DNA of 64,000 nucleotides from Bacillus luti (GCF_001884105.1 NZ_MACI01000011.1:1-64000); one strand, 5' to 3'. Positions 43,169 to 53,641 are shown, counted from the stretch's first letter. Numbers and translations are program-made. The notes: a model not told the origin generated them from the letters alone.

Positions 43169-45424
43169 TTATTTCGTTATTGCGTTATATAAAAACTGTG
43201 CATACTCTTCGCGTTTTACGAAGTCATCACCTAAAAAGTTTCCTTTCCCATCACCTTTTGATATGTTATTGTCCGCTAAAGCTTTCACATATCCTTCTGC
43301 CCAATGACCCTTTGGTACATCTTTAAAGCTCCCTACAGTATTTCCATTTTCCTTCAACTGGAATACTTTTTGTAGTACTACTGACATTTCATATCGAGTT
43401 AATACGCCATCTGGACGGAACTTACCATTGCCATCGCCCGTCATAATTCCGGCTTGTGCAACTGCTTCAATAGCCCCTTCATACATATTTCCTTTCGTAT
43501 CTGTGAACTTCGTTTTCTGTTCTACATTTTGCTCCAACTTCAAGTACTTTTGTATTAAAACTGCTACTTGACCACGAGTAACGTTATCACCAAATCCAAA
43601 TTGTCCATTTCCATAACCTGCAAATATCTTTTCTTTCGCTAAATGATTAATTGCTTTCTCTGACCAATGGCCCTTTGGTACATCTTTAAATTCTATTACT
43701 TCTTCAGATACTTTTTGATTTACAACATTTTGAATTACAGAACCGGTGAAGAAAATGCCTGTATCCGCAAATGGGTCTTTCACACCAAATTCATATACTT
43801 TCTCACCTGGTGTACTCCACTTCACTGCATCGTTACTATACGTACCACCTTCGCTCTTCAAACGAATTTTTGTAGAGATTTTACCATCCTTTTCGTATAC
43901 AGGTACTTTCACTTCTTTATTTACTTCTGTTTCCTCTAAAAATACTTTTTGATTTTGAACATTAATGTAAGCTGTTTTACTTAATTCTACAACTGGTCGA
44001 ACATCACGGATTTCATTTGCAACAAAACTTAAGAATACTAACTTTTTCAAATTACTAGCCGGTGTTAAGTCTGCAATATAATTCGCTTCTAAATCAAGTT
44101 TTTGTAAGTTTACTAGACTTGATAATGGAGTAATATCCTTTAACTCATTGTTAGGTAAGTGTAATTGTTTTAACTGTGTCATCTTACTTAGAGGAGTAAC
44201 ATCTTTTATTTCATTTTTCCCGATCCACAATTCTTCTAATTGCTTCATTTGCTCAATGCCGGATAAATCTTTAACTTTATTACGTGTTAATACTAAGTCT
44301 GTTAAAGGTAATGAATATAACGGTTTAATATCTTCAATTTGATTACCAGCTAAAGTTAAGTATGTTACATTTTTTAACGCGCTTAATGGAGCAACATTCG
44401 TAATTTTATTATTTGCTAAATTCAAGTAATCTAGTTGTTCCATTTTCGCTAATGCTGTTACATCTTCTATTTGGTTACCTGATAGATATAAACTTTTTAC
44501 ATTTTTCATTTCAATTAGTGGTGCAACGTTTGTAATTTTATTATTACTCAAATCAAGGGATTCTAAATTATCCATCTTAACAAGTGGTGTTACATCTGAA
44601 AATTCATTACCACGCAAAGCTAAATGATTTAATTGCTTTAAGTTCGCAAAGAACGACGGATCTTTTATCTTCGCATTCGCAACTGTTAAAGATTTTAAAT
44701 TCGGCATATATTTTAATGCACTATAATCAAGAATCTCATTCGTATTTAAAAACAAGTCCTTTACTTGTAATAACTCTTCTTTCGTAATTGGTGTATTTAA
44801 ATCTTTTCTATTAAATACTTTTTTATTAACAAGTTCTCTTAATTTGTTATCTGTTATCATATTTTGAGTATCAACCGGATTATCTATTTCCGTATTGCCT
44901 GAATTAGAGTTATCATCTGGTTTCTCTGTTTCTTTGTCACCTACAGTTGGATCTTTAATTTCAAATTGAACTTGATATTTGTGATCATATCCAATAGCCG
45001 GAATAAGTATATGCATTTGCATATTATGCTTCTTCTCAAACTCGCCAATTTCAAATTGAACTACTTTCGTTCCATTCTTCCTCTTATCTTCTGACAAAAC
45101 CTCCACATCATGAAATACGCCAGGTTGATTTTTATCTTCTATTCTAAGATATTGAAAATAATCGCTATCTTGTAAGGTTACAGTAACAATATTTTTCCCG
45201 TTTTCAATTGCTACTTTAGGATTTTTTATGTATTGAGAAACCATAGATGGCTCGTCTTTTTGGTCCTTATATATTTTAATCTCAGTATCGTATGTACGTT
45301 CATTAGCTGCTACCGATTGGTTTGCTTCAATCTTTATTGCTGCTAATGCTGGAGTAGAATAAGCAGCAAATGGAATTGCTAATGTTGTCGCTACTAATAG
45401 CGCCTTCATATAATTTTTTTTCAA
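43169..45424 (-). CDS. ilsA: IlsA-type surface protein: NEAT domain, leucine-rich repeats, SLH domains
   Basis: A 751-aa exported protein. Signal peptide about residues 1-28 (ALLVATTLAIPFAAYSTPALA). NEAT domain about 30-160 (YFQYLRIEDKN and YQVQFEI strands) binds haem and ferritin in IlsA. About a dozen 22-residue leucine-rich repeats follow (LDLSNNKITNV, LTLAGNQIEDI, about 225-490), then an Ig-like linker and three SLH domains (FKDVPKGHW, GYGNGQFGFGDNVTRGQ) that anchor it to the cell-wall polymer. Start TTG nine bases after AGGGG. Two Fur-type sites precede the gene. Known as a host-iron acquisition protein of B. cereus. Confidence 0.95.
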   Translation of the reverse strand: MKKNYMKALLVATTLAIPFAAYSTPALAAIKIEANQSVAANERTYDTEIKIYKDQKDEPSMVSQYIKNPKVAIENGKNIVTVTLQDSDYFQYLRIEDKNQPGVFHDVEVLSEDKRKNGTKVVQFEIGEFEKKHNMQMHILIPAIGYDHKYQVQFEIKDPTVGDKETEKPDDNSNSGNTEIDNPVDTQNMITDNKLRELVNKKVFNRKDLNTPITKEELLQVKDLFLNTNEILDYSALKYMPNLKSLTVANAKIKDPSFFANLKQLNHLALRGNEFSDVTPLVKMDNLESLDLSNNKITNVAPLIEMKNVKSLYLSGNQIEDVTALAKMEQLDYLNLANNKITNVAPLSALKNVTYLTLAGNQIEDIKPLYSLPLTDLVLTRNKVKDLSGIEQMKQLEELWIGKNEIKDVTPLSKMTQLKQLHLPNNELKDITPLSSLVNLQKLDLEANYIADLTPASNLKKLVFLSFVANEIRDVRPVVELSKTAYINVQNQKVFLEETEVNKEVKVPVYEKDGKISTKIRLKSEGGTYSNDAVKWSTPGEKVYEFGVKDPFADTGIFFTGSVIQNVVNQKVSEEVIEFKDVPKGHWSEKAINHLAKEKIFAGYGNGQFGFGDNVTRGQVAVLIQKYLKLEQNVEQKTKFTDTKGNMYEGAIEAVAQAGIMTGDGNGKFRPDGVLTRYEMSVVLQKVFQLKENGNTVGSFKDVPKGHWAEGYVKALADNNISKGDGKGNFLGDDFVKREEYAQFLYNAITK

Positions 45425-45455
45425 AATAATATCCCCTATCATATATAATTTTTAT

Positions 45456-45476
45456 AATTGATAACTTTTATCAATT
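45456..45476. promoter_or_regulatory. Fur-like inverted repeat upstream of ilsA
   Basis: AATTGATAA and TTATCAATT arms with a three-base centre, 32 bases before the TTG start. It is weaker than the box at 45489 but similar in shape. Confidence 0.5.
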
Positions 45477-45488
45477 ACCTACAAATAA

Positions 45489-45511
45489 ATGATAATGAAT
45501 CTCATTATCAT
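45489..45511. promoter_or_regulatory. Fur box upstream of ilsA
   Basis: ATGATAATGA and TCATTATCAT are perfect 10-base arms around ATC, matching the Fur operator pattern GATAATGAnnnTCATTATC. Iron repression of ilsA is expected and known for the gene. Confidence 0.88.
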
Positions 45512-45560
45512 TGTCAATGGTAATATTACATTAAGTTTATATTTCCATGTATAAAAAATA

Positions 45561-45588
45561 AAAACCCTTTATTCAAAGGGCTTTTTTA
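45561..45588 (-). terminator. Terminator of the 39-aa gene
   Basis: CCCTTT/AAAGGG stem with A/T-run flanks; the stop codon of the 39-aa gene lies inside it. Confidence 0.7.
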
Positions 45589-45692
45589 CCTATTGTATGA
45601 AGAATTTCACTTTTTTCCTTCTCATTGATGACACCAATTTTTTGCAGAATATTCGCGTACAATACAAGTTTATTATATATTCGTTCTGACAT
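45573..45692 (-). CDS. 39-aa small protein
   Basis: A short soluble frame: MSERIYNKLVLYANILQKIG then VINEKEKSEILHTIGKKAL, one helical hairpin. The ATG follows AAGGGG with good spacing, whereas the longer frame upstream has no ribosome site. Terminator at the stop supports a real gene. Family not recognised. Confidence 0.55.
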   Translation of the reverse strand: MSERIYNKLVLYANILQKIGVINEKEKSEILHTIGKKAL

Positions 45693-45787
45693 GTTTCCCC
45701 TTCTTTCCTTCGACCAACTTTTTTTGTATTGGTAAATTATATGAAAGAAATGAGAAAATGTGTCCACTTTTTGCATGAATACAAATC

Positions 45788-45806
45788 TTTTATCCCGCTA
45801 TTTGCG
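45788..45806 (-). repeat. Second, partial copy of the bcr-like repeat end
   Basis: The minus strand carries TTTTACTGCTCGCAAATAGC then GGGATAAAA, matching the terminal part of the element at 40672-40699 (19 bases identical, with further partial matches). It abuts the phn operon terminator hairpin. Confidence 0.6.
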
Positions 45807-45814
45807 AGCAGTAA

Positions 45815-45843
45815 AACTCCCACCTAAAAATCAGGTGGGAGTT
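45815..45843 (-). terminator. Terminator of the phosphonate operon
   Basis: AACTCCCACCT/AGGTGGGAGTT stem, followed on the minus strand by TTTTACTG, just after the DeoR gene; it is joined to the repeat fragment. Confidence 0.8.
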
Positions 45844-45851
45844 CAATTTAT

Positions 45852-46634
45852 TTAGCAAACTGTCCATTGAATATTATGCTTTTTAGCTTCTTCTTCAAAA
45901 CTATATGGCATTTTTTTATCACAAATAACATGCTGAATACGAGAAAAGGCTGCTATTCGATAATTCCCTTTTACGCCTACCTTTGTATGATCACATAGAA
46001 TATATGTTTTTTCCGCTAATTTCATCATCGCTTCTGACAGTTTCGCTTTTTCTAATTCAAAGCTGGAAACTCCAAAACTAGGCAATAACCCGTCCATCGA
46101 AATAAACGCTTTATGAAAATGAAATTGATGAATGACTTGCTGAGAAATAGATCCTGATACGCGTGAATGCTTTGGAGATACTTTCCCGCCAATAAATAAA
46201 ACTTCGCCGTGAAACATCTTTTTATTAATGGAAGAGATTAATTGTGTTGCAACTGGAAAAGAGCTCGTAACTATCGTTAAATTTTTACGATGAACAAGAT
46301 ATGGTACCATTTGAAGTGGTGTACTCCCATCATCAATCGCAATAACATCTCCATCTTCCACAAACGTTGCTGCTTTATAACCAATTCTTTTCTTCTCTTC
46401 TATATGCAGCATTTCTCTTTCTAGCATCGGTGCCTCTACCCCGGCTCCAGGAAGTTGAACAGCTCCACCATACACTTTCTTCAGCTTCTTTTCACGATCT
46501 AATTCTTCTAAATATCGACGAATTGTTTCTGTTGATACAGCAAATTCTCTTGCTAATTCTGAAACTTTCACTTTCCCTTTAAACTCTACCTTTTCAAGAA
46601 TGGTTCGCTTTCTTTCTTCTCCTACTACAGACAT
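45852..46634 (-). CDS. DeoR-family transcriptional regulator of the phosphonate operon
   Basis: A 260-aa regulator with N-terminal helix-turn-helix (VKVSELAREFAVSTETIRRY, about residues 22-41, then LEELDREKKLKKVYGGAV) and the DeoR sugar-phosphate-type sensor domain (IAIDDGSTPLQMV about 98-110; GKVSPKHSRVSGS). It is the last gene of the 2-aminoethylphosphonate operon and probably controls it by binding a phosphonate metabolite. A TTTGTTTGTT-rich site upstream of the operon fits DeoR operators. Confidence 0.88.
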   Translation of the reverse strand: MSVVGEERKRTILEKVEFKGKVKVSELAREFAVSTETIRRYLEELDREKKLKKVYGGAVQLPGAGVEAPMLEREMLHIEEKKRIGYKAATFVEDGDVIAIDDGSTPLQMVPYLVHRKNLTIVTSSFPVATQLISSINKKMFHGEVLFIGGKVSPKHSRVSGSISQQVIHQFHFHKAFISMDGLLPSFGVSSFELEKAKLSEAMMKLAEKTYILCDHTKVGVKGNYRIAAFSRIQHVICDKKMPYSFEEEAKKHNIQWTVC

Positions 46635-46674
46635 AGCTTCACCCCATTTATATCTACCTCATAAACTTCCTTGC

Positions 46675-47859
46675 TTATACAAAGTTATAATTTTCTTTGT
46701 AAGTAGAAACCTCTTCATGAATATGAATACCACGCTTTTCTAACTCATCAAAAATCATTTGCGGATTCTCAAAAGCGAATTCGGGTGTAACAATACCAAC
46801 TCTATTTACATTTCCATTTGCAATTAGCTCTGTAGCAATCCCAAATGGAATACCAACGTTTCTCGTATAAGCTCTTAATTTTTCCCATCCTGCAATAGAT
46901 CCATCAGATAACGGATGTGTATGATATAATACATGCCTTTGCTTCTCATTATTTTTCATACCTACTACTTCTACATGAAGTGCATAACCATAAAGCTCTG
47001 TTTCTTGTCCTTCTTTTGATTTTAGTAAATACTTTGAAATGCAATCCATAATCCCAATCTCTTTACCATCTATTTCAATCTGATCATTACGCAATATGCC
47101 GTAATCATATAAGGCGCGTACGAGCTGCATGTTTTGCTTTGGCCAAGTTCCTCTCGTCTCGATCAATTTGACACCTTTATTTTCTAACGCCTTTGCTAAC
47201 GTAAACGTTTCAGAATGCGGTATGATATACTGCGTTGTCTTACCATAAGGCGCCGGCAATTCAATTTCTCTCGGGCGCGCAAACGGGGGTACCTGCTTAA
47301 ACTCACCATCTTCATACACTGTACGCGATGGTAAATGTGGATCATACTCATATGTCGTTGTCTCTGTAATAGATGCAGAAAAAGCAATCGGACGATATGA
47401 ACCATGACTTACACGAACTGACTCTACCGTATCTAGCTGATTTGCTGCATGCATGGCCATCATTTGCGTTACACCTGGCGTCATACCAAATCCAGGTAAA
47501 CATGTTTTTCCGTTTTGAACAAATATAGAATGCGAATCATTTTCTTCACCAAATCCGTTCAAGTTCACACCATGACAACCTGCTTCTGCGATACATCGAG
47601 TAGACAATCCATTTAACTTAATTGTCGTACCATCCATTACAATGTCATAGCCCTTCATTTTTGCAACTGTATCCTCATGATTTGTTACATCTACTTTCAC
47701 AAAATCAACACGAGGATCGTTGAGCCATTCTACTACTTTAAGGCCCTCTTCCTCATTAAAATCGGCTACCGTAATTGTCTCAAATGATGAATATTGAACT
47801 AAATCCAAAATTGCTTCACGACAAATTTTACCTGCTCCACCTAAGCAAAATACTTTCAA
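46675..47859 (-). CDS. Saccharopine dehydrogenase-like oxidoreductase in the phosphonate operon
   Basis: A 394-aa protein with an N-terminal Rossmann fold ([20 protein letters not shown], then [20 protein letters not shown]) and the C-terminal catalytic-domain pattern of saccharopine/homospermidine reductase-like enzymes ([32 protein letters not shown]). It lies between phnW and the DeoR gene, overlapping phnW by four bases. No known step of AEP breakdown needs such an enzyme, so its substrate is unknown; an amine or amino-aldehyde intermediate is a guess. Confidence 0.8.
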   Translation of the reverse strand: MKVFCLGGAGKICREAILDLVQYSSFETITVADFNEEEGLKVVEWLNDPRVDFVKVDVTNHEDTVAKMKGYDIVMDGTTIKLNGLSTRCIAEAGCHGVNLNGFGEENDSHSIFVQNGKTCLPGFGMTPGVTQMMAMHAANQLDTVESVRVSHGSYRPIAFSASITETTTYEYDPHLPSRTVYEDGEFKQVPPFARPREIELPAPYGKTTQYIIPHSETFTLAKALENKGVKLIETRGTWPKQNMQLVRALYDYGILRNDQIEIDGKEIGIMDCISKYLLKSKEGQETELYGYALHVEVVGMKNNEKQRHVLYHTHPLSDGSIAGWEKLRAYTRNVGIPFGIATELIANGNVNRVGIVTPEFAFENPQMIFDELEKRGIHIHEEVSTYKENYNFV

Positions 47860-48953
47860 CCTATCACAACTCCTTTCGCGATACTATCAACTAAGCGATT
47901 AATATCTTCTTCATGTACATCACCGATATTTCCAATGCGGAACGTATCTACTTTCGAAATTTTTCCTGGGTAAATAACAAATCCATAACGTTTTAGCTCG
48001 CTATATAACTGTTGAAACTCAAAGTTCTCTTTTGGATAAATGAAAGATGTAATAATAGGAGATTGATATTCTTCATCTACTAATGCTCGAAAACCAATTT
48101 CCCCCATCCTATTCACTAATAGCTTTTGATTGTTGTAATATCGGTTGTAACGTGCGCTTATTCCGCCCTCTTCTTCTAATTCAAGCAGTGCTTTATAAAA
48201 AGCATGTACAACATGTGTAGGTGAAGTAAAACGCCATTTCCCATTTTGATTTTCCATCGTTTCCCACTGATCGTATAAATCTAAAGATAATGAACGTGCC
48301 TGCCCTTTACATTTCAACAATTCATCGCGTTTTGCAATAACAAAGCCGAATCCTGGAACTCCTTGAATACATTTATTCGCACTACTAATTAAAAAATCAA
48401 TTTGCAAATCAGCAATGTCTATTTCAATCCCGCCGAAACTACTCATTGCATCAACTAGTGTTACTTTTCCGTATTGCTTCCCTAATTTACATACATCTAC
48501 AATTGGATTGATAATGCCTGTTGTTGTTTCACAATGAACAACTGCAATATGTGTAATCTCTTTATCTTGTTGTAATATCTTTTCTACTTCTACAATATTA
48601 GTAGGCTCCCACTCTTCTGTTTGACTGACCACCACATCTATATGTAACATCTCTGCCATTTGTACAATTCGCTTACCGTATGCACCATTTGTACAAACGA
48701 GAAGCTTTCCGTTTTTGGGAATAACAGAACCAATTACTGCTTCAACTGAAAACGTACCGCTTCCTTGCATTAATACTGTTGTATATTTCTCTTCTTTCTT
48801 CGTTGCTAACGATACAAGTTTAGCCCTTACTTCTTGTACCATCGTGTTATATTCAACATCCCACGTACACCAATCGTATAGCATAACTTCTTTTACTGTT
48901 TTTGTTGTCGTTAATGGTCCTGGCGTTAATAATAAGTAGTGATTTTCAGTCAT
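47856..48953 (-). CDS. phnW: 2-aminoethylphosphonate--pyruvate transaminase PhnW
   Basis: A 365-aa class V PLP aminotransferase that converts 2-aminoethylphosphonate and pyruvate to phosphonoacetaldehyde and alanine. Start [19 protein letters not shown], pyridoxal Lys in [15 protein letters not shown] (about residues 190-204), and [13 protein letters not shown] before it, as in PhnW. Normal length. 15 bases separate it from phnX. Confidence 0.96.
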   Translation of the reverse strand: MTENHYLLLTPGPLTTTKTVKEVMLYDWCTWDVEYNTMVQEVRAKLVSLATKKEEKYTTVLMQGSGTFSVEAVIGSVIPKNGKLLVCTNGAYGKRIVQMAEMLHIDVVVSQTEEWEPTNIVEVEKILQQDKEITHIAVVHCETTTGIINPIVDVCKLGKQYGKVTLVDAMSSFGGIEIDIADLQIDFLISSANKCIQGVPGFGFVIAKRDELLKCKGQARSLSLDLYDQWETMENQNGKWRFTSPTHVVHAFYKALLELEEEGGISARYNRYYNNQKLLVNRMGEIGFRALVDEEYQSPIITSFIYPKENFEFQQLYSELKRYGFVIYPGKISKVDTFRIGNIGDVHEEDINRLVDSIAKGVVIG

Positions 48954-48968
48954 GATCCCGTGCCCCTT

Positions 48969-49763
48969 TTATGAAATAATAAGTTCTTGTTTCTCGATAT
49001 GTTCCATTACATTTTCGAGTTCCTGCATCGTTTCTATCGTAAAGTGCGCCCCATTTTCAACGAAACGATTACGAACTACTTCTATTTTTTCACGAAGTTC
49101 TGCTGGATCCATATGCTCCACTTCCTCTTCAGTTAAGCCGAGTTCGCTACTGCCAAGAATTACACCAACTGTCCACATACCAGCATTTCTTCCCTCTTTC
49201 ATATCTGATACCGTGTCTCCAATTTTCATCATATGATTCATCGGATATACACCAAGTTCCATCGCATTTTTATAGCACATCCACGGATATGGACGACCCG
49301 CCGGAACATCATCTGGCGTTACAAGAAAATCAGGTTTATATCCTTGTAGTGCTGCTTCTTTTGCTACAATGTCCATCATTTCTCTCGTATAACCAGTCGT
49401 CGAACCAATTTTAATTCCTCTTTCACGTAAAGAAGCAATCACTTCTTTTACTCCATGAATTGGCGACGCATAGCGCGGTAAAATAGTGAAGAGGATTTCT
49501 TCAAATTCTTCATACATCTCATGAATGTCTGCTTCTGTTGGTGATTGTCCGAAAACACGATTCCACTCATTCGCAATACGAGGCATCTCCGTTAGTGCCC
49601 TTACATGGTCTATTTTTAATAATCCCATTGGCTTACGTGCTTCTTCTACGGTAATTGCAATACCGCGTTTATGGAAAATCTCCATAAATACTTCCAGTGG
49701 TGCAAAACATCCGTAATCAACTGTCGTACCTGCCCAATCAAAAATAACCGCTTCTACTTTCAT
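48969..49763 (-). CDS. phnX: Phosphonoacetaldehyde hydrolase PhnX
   Basis: A 264-aa HAD-superfamily phosphonatase that cleaves phosphonoacetaldehyde to acetaldehyde and phosphate. The nucleophile motif is FDWAGTTVDYG (about residues 8-18), Schiff-base Lys in the cap near MGLLKIDHVRAL (about 47-58), and the acid motifs KIGDTVSDMKEGRNAGMWTV. Start follows GAAGGGTGATGG. Completes the two-step AEP pathway with PhnW. Confidence 0.96.
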   Translation of the reverse strand: MKVEAVIFDWAGTTVDYGCFAPLEVFMEIFHKRGIAITVEEARKPMGLLKIDHVRALTEMPRIANEWNRVFGQSPTEADIHEMYEEFEEILFTILPRYASPIHGVKEVIASLRERGIKIGSTTGYTREMMDIVAKEAALQGYKPDFLVTPDDVPAGRPYPWMCYKNAMELGVYPMNHMMKIGDTVSDMKEGRNAGMWTVGVILGSSELGLTEEEVEHMDPAELREKIEVVRNRFVENGAHFTIETMQELENVMEHIEKQELIIS

Positions 49764-49784
49764 TCAATCCATCACCCTTCTTAT

Positions 49785-51542
49785 TTATCTTTTTTGCCAT
49801 TGTGACGTTCGGTTACGAAGTGCTTTCGTTCCCCATTCATATACAACTCTTACTACAATATTTGTAACAACAATAAGTACACTCATTGCAGCTGCTGGCG
49901 CTACATTTCCTGCATCATCCATATTTACGATTGATACGGCAGCTAGTTTAAAATCAGCCGCGTATAAGAATACAACTGCAGAAACAGTCACCATTGAGTT
50001 TACAAAGTAGTACATAACCATCTCTAAAATTGCCGGTAAGCACATTGGTACTGTTACTCTAAAGAATGTTTTATAAAACGGAATACCCATCGACTGCGAA
50101 ACAAGCTCAAACTCTCGATCTAATTTCTTTAAAGCAGTCGTTGCGGTAACGAATGTTACCGAATAAAAATGAATGATGTTTACTAGTACTAACACAGCGA
50201 TTGTTCCGTATAAAGAATGGAACGGGTTCGTTACTGAAAGTCCAAATATTTGAATCGTTGGCTGACTAAAGAAAAAGACGTATCCCAATCCAAGTACTAA
50301 ACCTGGTATCGCTAAAGGCACAATAGAGAAAAAATAACTTGTTTTTCTGAAGAACTGTAGCTGATCTATTTTCTCAATCGCATATGCGAACATAAATGTT
50401 AAAATTGCCCCAATCACTGCTGTAACTGCTGAGACAATTACGCTATTTTTAAATGCTTCGAGTCCATCTCCTGTTAAACTTGAGAAATTAAAATGCTCAA
50501 ATGTAAAACTCATATTATATGGCCATACTTTCACACTTGCAGCAATACCAACTGCCACAAATAAAAGAATGATCATAAGTGTAATTACACTACAATATAT
50601 GAATGAAACTACATCTCTTTTCTTATTAGCCGTTATTCTATATGGTACTGCTTTTGAAGATAAGAAATTTGCCTGCTTTCTTTGCGTAATACGATCAACT
50701 GCAAACGCAAATATAGCTGGGATTAATAAAATCATTCCGACAGTTGCACCCATCGGCATATTTTGTTGTCCAATTACTTGTTTGTATACATCAGTAGCAA
50801 GTACATTATATTGCCCACCAACAATTTTTGGTGCGCCAAAATCAGTGAAACTAAGTGTAAATACAACGAACATCGCACTAATTAATCCGTACTTTACACT
50901 AGGTAAAGTAACAGTGAAAAATTGCTTCATCTTACTCGCTCCTAACATATTAGAAGCTTCATATAAACGGTAATCAGATCCTTGGAAAGCAATTAATAAT
51001 ATAAGAAAGGCTTGCGGAAATGTATACATGACTTCAGCTATTACAATTCCTACTGGTCCATATAAAGGGATTTGTATACCTTCAAACAAACCAAACATCC
51101 CTTTCGTTACTAACCCTTGATTACCAAATAAATATGTAAGTGCGATACCGTGCATCATCGTTGGTGCAAATAATGGTAGCAACGCGATATATTGAAATAC
51201 ACGCTTCCCAAATACATTCGTACGACCGATCGCATAGGCGTAAGCGAAAGCAAGTGTCACTGCAATAATTGTTGTCACGCCCGAAATCCATATCGTATTT
51301 TGTAATGATTGAACTAACGTTGGTGTTGTGAAATATTTACTGAAATTCGCAACACCAATAAAAGCTCCATCTTTATCATAAAAAGCTTGTGTAAACAATT
51401 GTAATAGTGGCAATACAAGCATAATCAAAAAGGCAAGAATCATACCAATAATTAATAGTCTTTGTATCCACTCTTCTTTACCGATACGTCTCTTAATCTT
51501 TTTTTTCGTACTTTCTACCTTTAAATTTTCTAACATCTCCAT
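49785..51542 (-). CDS. Fused two-domain ABC permease for 2-aminoethylphosphonate uptake
   Basis: A 585-aa membrane protein with two BPD_transp_1 halves joined in one chain (about residues 20-290 and 315-575, twelve helices). EAA loops are visible near FQGSDYRLYEASNMLGASKM and near LDREFELVSQSMGIPFYKTF. It equals PhnU plus PhnV of Salmonella-type systems. First ATG is just after the ATPase stop. Partner of the ATPase and binding protein next to it. Confidence 0.9.
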   Translation of the reverse strand: MEMLENLKVESTKKKIKRRIGKEEWIQRLLIIGMILAFLIMLVLPLLQLFTQAFYDKDGAFIGVANFSKYFTTPTLVQSLQNTIWISGVTTIIAVTLAFAYAYAIGRTNVFGKRVFQYIALLPLFAPTMMHGIALTYLFGNQGLVTKGMFGLFEGIQIPLYGPVGIVIAEVMYTFPQAFLILLIAFQGSDYRLYEASNMLGASKMKQFFTVTLPSVKYGLISAMFVVFTLSFTDFGAPKIVGGQYNVLATDVYKQVIGQQNMPMGATVGMILLIPAIFAFAVDRITQRKQANFLSSKAVPYRITANKKRDVVSFIYCSVITLMIILLFVAVGIAASVKVWPYNMSFTFEHFNFSSLTGDGLEAFKNSVIVSAVTAVIGAILTFMFAYAIEKIDQLQFFRKTSYFFSIVPLAIPGLVLGLGYVFFFSQPTIQIFGLSVTNPFHSLYGTIAVLVLVNIIHFYSVTFVTATTALKKLDREFELVSQSMGIPFYKTFFRVTVPMCLPAILEMVMYYFVNSMVTVSAVVFLYAADFKLAAVSIVNMDDAGNVAPAAAMSVLIVVTNIVVRVVYEWGTKALRNRTSQWQKR

Positions 51543-52544
51543 CTATACAACAACCTTCTTTCCATATGACAACATATGATTTTCTGAGAAAGAGATTTGA
51601 ATCGGCTTTCCTTTCCTAATAGCTGTTTTTTCTACTTCTGATGCCAATATATCTACAACGATTTTCTCATTATATAGATGTGTTTCCTCATCTATAACTC
51701 GCACTTCTGTCCGGTATACAGATCCGCGAAACTCCATGCTTTCTACAATTGTTTTAATACCATTATTTTGTACGACTGTTACATGTTCCGGACGAATTGC
51801 ATGCTTTTCGTTATTTTTCGAAAAGAAATTAATAGAACCAATAAAATCTGCCACAAACGGATTAGCTGGTCTTTGATAAATCTCCTCAGGTGTTCCAATC
51901 TGCATAATTTCCGCATGATTCATTACAACAATTTTATCAGCCATCGTTAATGCCTCTTCTTGATCATGCGTGACCATAATAGTTGTTACTCCTACTTTTT
52001 CTTGCAAATCACGCATTTCTCTACGTAACTTTTCACGTACTTTTGCATCTAAAGCAGATAATGGCTCATCCAGTAACAAAATATCCGGAGACAGAGCGAG
52101 CGCACGTGCAAGTGCAACTCGCTGCTGTTGTCCGCCAGACATTTGAGCAGGATATTTATCTTTTACATTCAGTAAATCAACTAGTTCTAACGCCGATAGC
52201 GCCTTCTCTTTTACTTCTGCTTTTCCATATTTTTTTGTCTTTAAGCCGTATTCAATGTTTTCAAGTGCTGTTAAATTTGGAAATAGTGCATATGATTGAA
52301 ACACCATTCCAAAATTCCTCTTTCCAGGAGGTAATGCTGTAATATCTTTTCCATTCACAGCTATACTGCCTGTTGTTGCCTCTTCTAGCCCTGCTAAAAT
52401 TCGAAGCAATGTTGTTTTCCCACAGCCACTTGGGCCTAATAAACATACAAACTCATTTTTTTTCACAGTAAAAGAAATATCTTTTAACGCTGTAAATGCA
52501 TCAAACTGTTTTTGAATGTGTTGAATTGATAAATATTCGCTCAT
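51543..52544 (-). CDS. ABC transporter ATP-binding protein for 2-aminoethylphosphonate (PhnT-like)
   Basis: A 333-aa ATPase: Walker [15 protein letters not shown] (about residues 39-52), signature [15 protein letters not shown] (about 135-149), Walker [14 protein letters not shown] (about 155-167), and a C-terminal TOBE-like region ([11 protein letters not shown], about 243-253). The start is ATG at 52544 after GGGAGAGAG; the longer upstream frame runs into the binding-protein gene. Energises the fused permease. Confidence 0.93.
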   Translation of the reverse strand: MSEYLSIQHIQKQFDAFTALKDISFTVKKNEFVCLLGPSGCGKTTLLRILAGLEEATTGSIAVNGKDITALPPGKRNFGMVFQSYALFPNLTALENIEYGLKTKKYGKAEVKEKALSALELVDLLNVKDKYPAQMSGGQQQRVALARALALSPDILLLDEPLSALDAKVREKLRREMRDLQEKVGVTTIMVTHDQEEALTMADKIVVMNHAEIMQIGTPEEIYQRPANPFVADFIGSINFFSKNNEKHAIRPEHVTVVQNNGIKTIVESMEFRGSVYRTEVRVIDEETHLYNEKIVVDILASEVEKTAIRKGKPIQISFSENHMLSYGKKVVV

Positions 52545-52564
52545 TTTTTCTCTCTCCCACTCAC

Positions 52565-53641
52565 TTACTTTTTCGGTTCTGCTTTTTGGCCAAACTCTTT
52601 TTCCCATTTTTCTAAAATTTTGTCGCGATTTTCTGCTGCCCACTTAAAGTCATTCTTTTTGTATAACTTTTCTGTCACATCTTTCGGGAATCCATCTGGA
52701 AGTTTATAATCATTTTTAATTGTCGCAAATCCATTTTTCTCGAAGTACAACTTCATTACATCATCAGTAATTGCCCAATCTAAAAATGCTTGCGCTAATT
52801 TTTCATTTTTTGCATTATCTTTTTTAATAAGTGCGTTCGCTTCTACTTCCCAACCTAATCCCTCTTTCGGCAATACAACTTCAACTGGTGCACCTTTTTG
52901 TTTCTCTTTCAAAGCACTATAAACCATCGATACGCCAACTGGATATTCACCTGCACCTGCTAGTTTCGCTGGTTTTGAACCTGAATGTGTATAAGATGCC
53001 ATATTATCATGAAGTTTCTTCATGTACTCCCAGCCTTTATCTTCACCCATAATTTGTAACCATGCAGAAACTGTTAAGAATCCTGTTCCCGAAGATGCTG
53101 GATGTGGCATAACAAGCGTTCCTTTATACTCTGGTTTCGTTAAATCTTCATACGATTCCGGCATTGGTAAATTTTTCTTTTTTAATTCTTCTTTATTTAC
53201 AGCAATCCCCGTCATAAATGCAGTATTTCCTACCCATTTTTCTGGCTGCTTATCATCTTTAAATTGCGGAAGAACACGATCTGCTCCTTTTGGAGAGTAT
53301 CCTTTTAACATATCTTTTTTATCTAAAGCCAATAGACTTGATGCAGCAGTTCCCCATACAACATCTGCTTGTGTATTTTTTCCTTCCGCTAGCAATTTCG
53401 CTGTAATAACTCCTGTTGAATCACGTACAATGTTCAACTTAACATCGGGATATTTCTTTTTAAAAGAATCAAGATAAATTGGTACAAGTTCTTCTTCAAT
53501 CGCTGTGTAAACAGTTAATGACCCAGATAATTTATCATCTTTTACTTTTGCCCCAGCACTTTCTTCTTTCTTTGCACCACACCCCATTAATAACGAAAAT
53601 ACCATTCCAGTTGCTACAGCTTTAAAGATTGTTTTTTTCAC
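52565..53641 (-). CDS. Phosphonate ABC transporter substrate-binding lipoprotein (PhnS-like)
   Basis: A 358-aa lipoprotein. Signal peptide with lipobox [11 protein letters not shown] (Cys at about residue 22), then a periplasmic-type binding fold ([60 protein letters not shown]). The iron/AEP-type cluster of two-lobe binding proteins includes PhnS; the AEP assignment comes from gene context. First gene of the operon, preceded by AAGGAGAG and a DeoR-like site. Confidence 0.92.
   Translation of the reverse strand: MKKTIFKAVATGMVFSLLMGCGAKKEESAGAKVKDDKLSGSLTVYTAIEEELVPIYLDSFKKKYPDVKLNIVRDSTGVITAKLLAEGKNTQADVVWGTAASSLLALDKKDMLKGYSPKGADRVLPQFKDDKQPEKWVGNTAFMTGIAVNKEELKKKNLPMPESYEDLTKPEYKGTLVMPHPASSGTGFLTVSAWLQIMGEDKGWEYMKKLHDNMASYTHSGSKPAKLAGAGEYPVGVSMVYSALKEKQKGAPVEVVLPKEGLGWEVEANALIKKDNAKNEKLAQAFLDWAITDDVMKLYFEKNGFATIKNDYKLPDGFPKDVTEKLYKKNDFKWAAENRDKILEKWEKEFGQKAEPKK

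Noticed and set aside
44148-44787. Plus-strand frames over the leucine-rich repeats
   Set aside because: They are shadows of the repeated LRR codons in ilsA.
51983-52342. 119-codon plus-strand frame
   Set aside because: Antisense to the ATP-binding gene of the phosphonate transporter; leucine-rich composition is an artefact.
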